Positions 59,894-64,000 of a stretch of 64,000 nt of DNA are shown here, in pieces (within the stretch, counting starts at the first letter, position 1; the number at the start of each line of letters is the position of its first letter). This DNA is from Ascaris suum (lineage: Eukaryota > Nematoda > Chromadorea > Rhabditida > Ascarididae): the NCBI GenBank assembly GCA_013433145.1, contig CM024173.1, positions 5,463,601 through 5,527,600 on the forward strand, given 5' to 3'. The translations under genes were made by a program, and so were the position numbers. Under the pieces are notes generated by a model that saw only the letters and a program-made list of their open reading frames with translations, was not told where the DNA came from and ran no database searches.

Positions 59894-62800
59894 GGCGCGT
59901 TTTCGCACTCATCGAACTGTTGCTAGAAGCGGTCGTGTCTAATGCGTTAACATACGCGCTGGCCGACCCACAGTTTATTGACTTATTGGCATCAAATAGC
60001 TGCCGACGTTTTGATCAACCCTTATTCGATATGCTTGTGCACTGCAAGAGAAAATATGCGAAACCACATACACTAGGAGTGTTCAAGTTGCAGAGTGAAG
60101 GCAACTGTTTTCGTACGACTTTCGATATGGCGTTGATCTTGGACATCATGCCGGATGTGCTGGTGACAATTATGGGGATTCTAGGCCTCATAAGAGCAAA
60201 GCGTTTTCAAAACGCCTTTTCCGCCATCGCCGCATTATTCGGCGTTGACGAAATACGGCTCTACAGCGACGTGGAGCTGTTCGTAGGCCAGCACTGGGAT
60301 GACATTTTTGCGGCACTAGATGTCCACGCTCGCGGCCGCCAGTATTTCGGTTCGTTTTGCTAAACTTATTGCGCCAAAAATGGTAAGTTGTTGAGGAAGT
60401 CAGTGAAAGGAATATAGAGCTGTTGCAGTACCCAGGCCTTATGAGTATTGCTTTAATGCATAGGGATTTTCTTATCGGTCTTACGCTTATCTATAACGAT
60501 TAGTAGGCAGGATACAAATCTAATAGCGGCAATGAGCAATCTTCCGATCATTTTAACTGTACCCTACATATTTCGACACATCTTTTGTGAGATGGGCGCC
60601 TCTGAAGCCGGCAGTATGCTATATCGTAGTTACATATAGTCGTATGTGATGTCCCATATAGCATAAAAGTCTTTCACTTACAATGTACTTATGTTATGTT
60701 AACATATCGTTGCTGCTGCATTCCTTCTGCCCGATACGTTACACGTCAAAGAAACTGTCATCAAATCTTAGTAGCCTGCTTTCTTTGCGGCGACGTTGAT
60801 GGCATTGATGTACCGTTAACGTGGTGTGTTATAGTCGGCGAGGCAGCGGCACGCCGTCCCCGTCCGCTGCTGCTCGAGGCCGCGTGCCTGATGAAGGGCG
60901 TGCAGCTGACGATTTGGGACATGGAGCGCCACCGTTGTGATCTTTATGGCGACCATGGCCCAATGTTTACTGCCGCAATCGAAGGAGGGCACTTCATAGC
61001 CCTTTTGGGACAGCCGCTCTTACCGGTAAGTACATCTCGATTTTATCATCTATTGCGTTAGCCACATTTGGCACTTCCAAATTCTGGTGTTCGCATCTCT
61101 AACACCAAACTTTTACTGAATCTCTAGCTCTAGTTAAGCTTACTGCACGTGTGAATATGAGGATTGTCATAACGTTGGGGATTGTGTCAGTCGCACAAAT
61201 GAACAGAATGAGCATATTTTTAAACCAATAAATTTCCCGATTTCAGTGGCACGAACGTGTGGCCCGTGAGATCGAACCTGGCACCAGCAGTATGGGCGAA
61301 GAGCAGCCCAGGGTTATGCTACCGATGCAAATTGCACCGGAAGAGGTGGTGCTGGTGCCAAGGGAGGGTCGATGTCCTGATCCTATGGACCAGGAACAGC
61401 GAGAAGAGAGCAATGAGCGGCCGACTACGTCGGAAGAGAGGGGATCGGCGAAACGCCAGCCGCCTAGTAATACGGTCCCAGCGGCAGATATCAGCGATGG
61501 GGCACAGTGGCTGGAACAACTCGCAGACCGTTATCGTGCGATGCTGTAAGTTATACTCTTTTTTTTTCATTTGGGCCAGCGCAAAGCGTCGAATTTGATT
61601 GAACTTCATTCCCGAATATTCATGAGAAACTGCAAACTCAAGCAGTTATTATCAACAGTGAGCCATTTTGAGTTTCATGTTGAACAAACAACTGGCGAGC
61701 TTCTTTAATGAGCTGCAAGTTATTTTTTGTTAAACAAACGACTTTCGTAGGCTCTCGCTTCAGGTACTCCCGTGTTCAGACAAGCGGGCAGATAGAAAGG
61801 TGCACAGATATATGCAGGATGAAATTTCGTCGCAGTGCCCATTTTGCAAAAAAGTAAAATCGCCCCGAAAAAACTTTCCATGAGTGTGTTAGAGTCCTGG
61901 AATAATGACTGTGGTGCTGTGGTAGCATATTCAAATAGTGGCTAACTTTCCGAATAACTGCAGGCGCCCTAGGACTCGAGTGAATGCGCCGGCGGAACGT
62001 CCACCTCATAAAAGAGCGGCAAAAGCGCAGCCGGAATTCAGACCGGCTGACATAAGCGCGTTGCCAGCTTACATGGCGGCTGAACTGGTGGCACCAACGA
62101 CGCCGCCATATATAGTGCAAGACAATAAGATCTGTGAGTGTTTCCAGTAATCCTTTCGCGTCACCTGTTTGCAATCAGTCGTTCAGCTCTATTCTGATGT
62201 TCTATTCGGTCTCCCATGCCTTCTTGAAGGAAGAAATAAGCAGTGAATGCAGTGGAATAATGTTCACCCGTATTATGTGTCTCGTATACCTTTCAGTGGT
62301 GTAGTGAAAAGTGGAACTGTAAACGTTACTCTCATTTTACGTAACCTTGACAGTGAGTTATACACGCAGTTATTTAGGAACTTCCTAGTGGAACTTTGGA
62401 AGCGTGTCTTCTGACAATTGATCGTAGGTGGATATTTTTTAGTGTGCCGTCTGGCGCATTGCGACGTGCCTGACAGGGAGTTCGAGACGGTTGCCGCATG
62501 GAGGAAGCACGTCGCCCTCGCCCGCAGCCATCTGGAGGACGGTAAGCGACATTCTTTCACTGCGACGTTTCCACCATGTGTTTATTCGCTTTCTTTTTTT
62601 CTTTTCTAAGCGATCTGATTGCTGATGAATTTTCTTTGAAAGAGGTTGTGGTGTTGATGTCCTCATTTTATAAAGTAGAGTGCACTTAAGAGTGGCAAGT
62701 CGATCTTCACTTAAAAGTGACAACCGCTGTTTCATAAGGAGTCAAAACGTTGTTCACAAGTGAAATTCGAATCTCCGACCTTCTTCTAACAAGCAGTGAG

Positions 62801-64000
62801 GAGGTTGATACTCGTCCGTTTAATCCTGTTTGATATTCTGCAAGATGACGTGTTAATATTTTATGATTTTAGCATTCTGTGGCACATGCGGACACCATTT
62901 GATCGTGCCGCCCGAGATCGACAGAGCGAACATCAAGGTACGCCGTTCAAATTAGTTTCCTTTTGTTGCATTTTCTTAGTCTCTTAGTATTCACCACTTT
63001 GGAAGGAATGAGACAAAAAAAAGTGCTGTCGAAGTAGGTACTAAAATTCATCTGGCAGACTTATGCTAAAGTAAATATAATGAAATTAATTAGACTTGTT
63101 TCATTCAGTAACAGACCAATTTATGCAAAGGGCACTAGATTTAGTCGCTTTTCCCCATCATCGCTAATTCCAGGACTACTGTTCTGCATAGTCTTTAGGA
63201 GCTAGTGAAACTTTTCTGCGGAATTTTGTTCGTGATAAATTAAAGTTTTTTGATCGCTGTGAGCCAAAGTTCTGGGCGCTTTGTAACCACTCAGGCTCGG
63301 AATGAACGAAGATTTTTGTGACTTCATTTTAGGCGTTCATAACAGCGCACAAGAAAGAGCGCTGTATCGCTGCTTCGAACGCCACCGTACGGCAACGACG
63401 CACAGAAGTAGCGTGGCTCGATGGGCTGATGAGAACGAGCAGCCACATTCTTGTGCCTGGTTAGCTATTTCTTTTTTGTCATCCTTTATTTTGTTCGAAG
63501 TTTATAGCTGTTTCTTGCGTTTTGTATCGGTCTTTGCGGTGTTTTGTGGATGCGATTGATTAAAATGGGCGTAGCAGAAAATGTAGGTATATACTTATGC
63601 AAATGTTGCAATATTAAACTTGAGTATTGACTTATGGTTTGCTTGGTCAAACGTACTATTTCTTCTCGTTAAAGTGAATAAGTGAAGGATTGAGGGAAGT
63701 TGTTTTAATGGGATGAGAGCGGCAGGGCTTTTCCAAACCCTGTGCACTGCCGTTCCATCCGTCTTATTTTTGTGTGGTATTTGATGCGCCTGCAGAACTG
63801 ATGAACAATGCCTTTCATCCCTATCAATCTCCTGCTCATTCACTTTATCGAAGTCGTGTAAATGGCACTGGCAATAATTTTGACTGCATTTAGGATATAA
63901 AAAGGATATTCAGGCTTGGAGCAACAGGCAGAGGCACCAGCGGAAGGAGAACCGCAGCCAACGGTTATCCGAAGGAAGCGGCAATACAGCACAGAAGAAG
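59894..64000 (+). CDS. OTU-like cysteine protease with two zinc-binding modules (partial)
   Basis: Exons 60094-60349, 60835-61025, 61247-61545, 61964-62133, 62443-62541, 62873-62937, 63333-63459 and 63914 onward join in one open frame; the last runs off the window. Exon 1 has EGNC (catalytic Cys context, D-G-N-C in OTU proteases) and exon 2 has LLLEAACLMKGVQLTIWDME and GGHFIALL (catalytic His context), the expected spacing and order for an OTU fold. Exon 3 is an acidic, Pro-rich linker. Exons 5-7 encode C-x4-C-x15-H-x6-H and C-x2-C-x21-H-x4-C. Exon 8 is basic. The frame is also open upstream from 59894 after GATAG, adding up to 66 codons, so the first exon may be longer; no ATG start was found. 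OTU enzymes remove ubiquitin, but substrate and activity here are inference. The paralog at 13.5-17.9 kb is decayed. Confidence 0.68.
60094..60349 (+). CDS. Exon 1, OTU-like Cys segment
   Basis: The acceptor AAGTTGCAG sits at the same place as in the minus-strand copy; the donor is TTCG|GTTCGT. It encodes SEGNCFRTTFDMAL, MPDVLVTIMGILGLIRAKRF and a helix ending LDVHARGRQYF. The upstream frame stays open to 59894 (FKLQ just before), so the acceptor may be unused. Confidence 0.7.
60835..61025 (+). CDS. Exon 2, OTU-like His segment
   Basis: 191 bases, acceptor GTTATAG, donor CCG|GTAAGT. It encodes VGEAAARRPRPLLLEAACLM, a beta-rich part (VQLTIWDMERHRCDLYG) and EGGHFIALLGQPLLP with the presumed catalytic His. 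Confidence 0.78.
61247..61545 (+). CDS. Exon 3, acidic linker
   Basis: 299 bases, acceptor GATTTCAG, donor GCT|GTAAGT. It begins WHERVAREIEPGTSSMGEEQ, is rich in E, P, R and S in the middle and ends in a helix WLEQLADRYRAML. Likely disordered except for the ends. Confidence 0.75.
61964..62133 (+). CDS. Exon 4 of OTU-like/zinc gene
   Basis: 170 bases, acceptor ACTGCAG, donor TCT|GTGAGT. It encodes RPRTRVNAPAERPPHKRAAK, then PADISALPAYMAAELVAPTT and YIVQDNKI. The basic first half could act in nuclear import or nucleic acid contact; that is inference. Confidence 0.75.
62443..62541 (+). CDS. Exon 5, first Cys/His module
   Basis: 99 bases, acceptor TTTTTTAG, donor GACG|GTAAGC. It encodes CRLAHCDVPDREFETVAAWR then KHVALARSHLED. 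The C-x4-C-x15-H-x6-H spacing with aromatic/hydrophobic F and W between the pairs resembles a C2H2 finger. Confidence 0.75.
62873..62937 (+). CDS. Exon 6, second Cys/His module, first half
   Basis: 65 bases, acceptor GATTTTAG, donor AAG|GTACGC. Encodes FCGTCGHHLIVPPEIDRANI. The two Cys pair with H and C in exon 7. Confidence 0.75.
63333..63459 (+). CDS. Exon 7, second Cys/His module, second half
   Basis: 127 bases, acceptor CATTTTAG, donor CCTG|GTTAGC. Encodes AFITAHKKERC, then VRQRRTEVAWLDGLM and SHILVPG. If the donor were unused, the frame would stop at TAG two codons later. Confidence 0.75.
63914..64000 (+). CDS. Exon 8, basic tail (cut by window end)
   Basis: Acceptor ATATTCAG. Encodes LEQQAEAPAEGEPQPTVIRR then KRQYSTEE at the window edge, matching the last exon of the minus-strand copy, whose tail runs about 40 residues further to a stop. 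Confidence 0.7.

Noticed and set aside
59920..60093. TTG at 59920 as a translation start for the plus-strand OTU-like gene
   Set aside because: Nuclear genes rarely start at TTG; the open frame simply continues from an upstream acceptor candidate at 59894, or exon 1 starts at 60094.

Overview
This window reads as animal nuclear DNA, most likely from a nematode. Recognisable coding sequence is rare and cut into short exons by introns that obey GT-AG, with acceptors such as TTTCAG, TTTTAG and TTGCAG. There are no operons with ribosome binding sites, the spacers are A+T-rich, and transposon debris is common. The gag-type retroelement relic at 9-10 kb has the conserved core and the C-W-x(2)-G-x-M-H-F motif of a gag family that I associate with nematode genomes. 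The species cannot be fixed from the sequence.

Layout. 1-4898 is one large inverted repeat: 1-1932 is the reverse complement of 2010-3935 around a 77-base spacer, and the right arm runs on to 4898. A third copy lies at 31632-34605, nearly identical and in direct orientation to the right arm. 8931-10562 is a compact element with terminal inverted repeats of about 165 bases that encloses a broken gag-zinc-knuckle-protease fragment. 13528-17885 (minus) and about 59894-64000 (plus, running off the window) carry two paralogous eight-exon genes, called here the OTU-like/zinc-binding family. They have an OTU-like cysteine protease fold in exons 1-2, an acidic linker, two Cys/His metal-binding modules and a basic tail. 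Exon lengths and phases match one to one. The minus copy has lost the catalytic His and carries two frameshifts, so it looks like a pseudogene; the plus copy keeps Cys and His and is open.

37085-46987 (plus) holds a four-exon gene model for an unrecognised membrane protein, with all intron phases consistent. A further membrane exon lies at 28388-28559 and a 139-codon terminal-type exon lies at 36238-36657 on the minus strand. 50189-53248 (minus) is a decayed NDR/STK38-type kinase gene: four exon relics in order, with the HRDIKPDN loop intact, but DFG changed to SFA, two in-frame stops and one dead splice acceptor. 54462-54731 (plus) is a relic of a retroelement with a GIY-YIG-like endonuclease motif.

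The remaining stretches (about 4.9-8.9, 10.6-13.5, 17.9-28.4, 28.6-31.6, 47-50 and 53.3-59.9 kb) hold short tandem repeats, hairpins and homopolymers but no gene I can support. The most unusual items are the OTU-like/zinc-binding pair, the inverted-repeat element that carries retrotransposon sequence, and the giant palindrome, whose right arm has five private single-base deletions and may be an assembly artefact.
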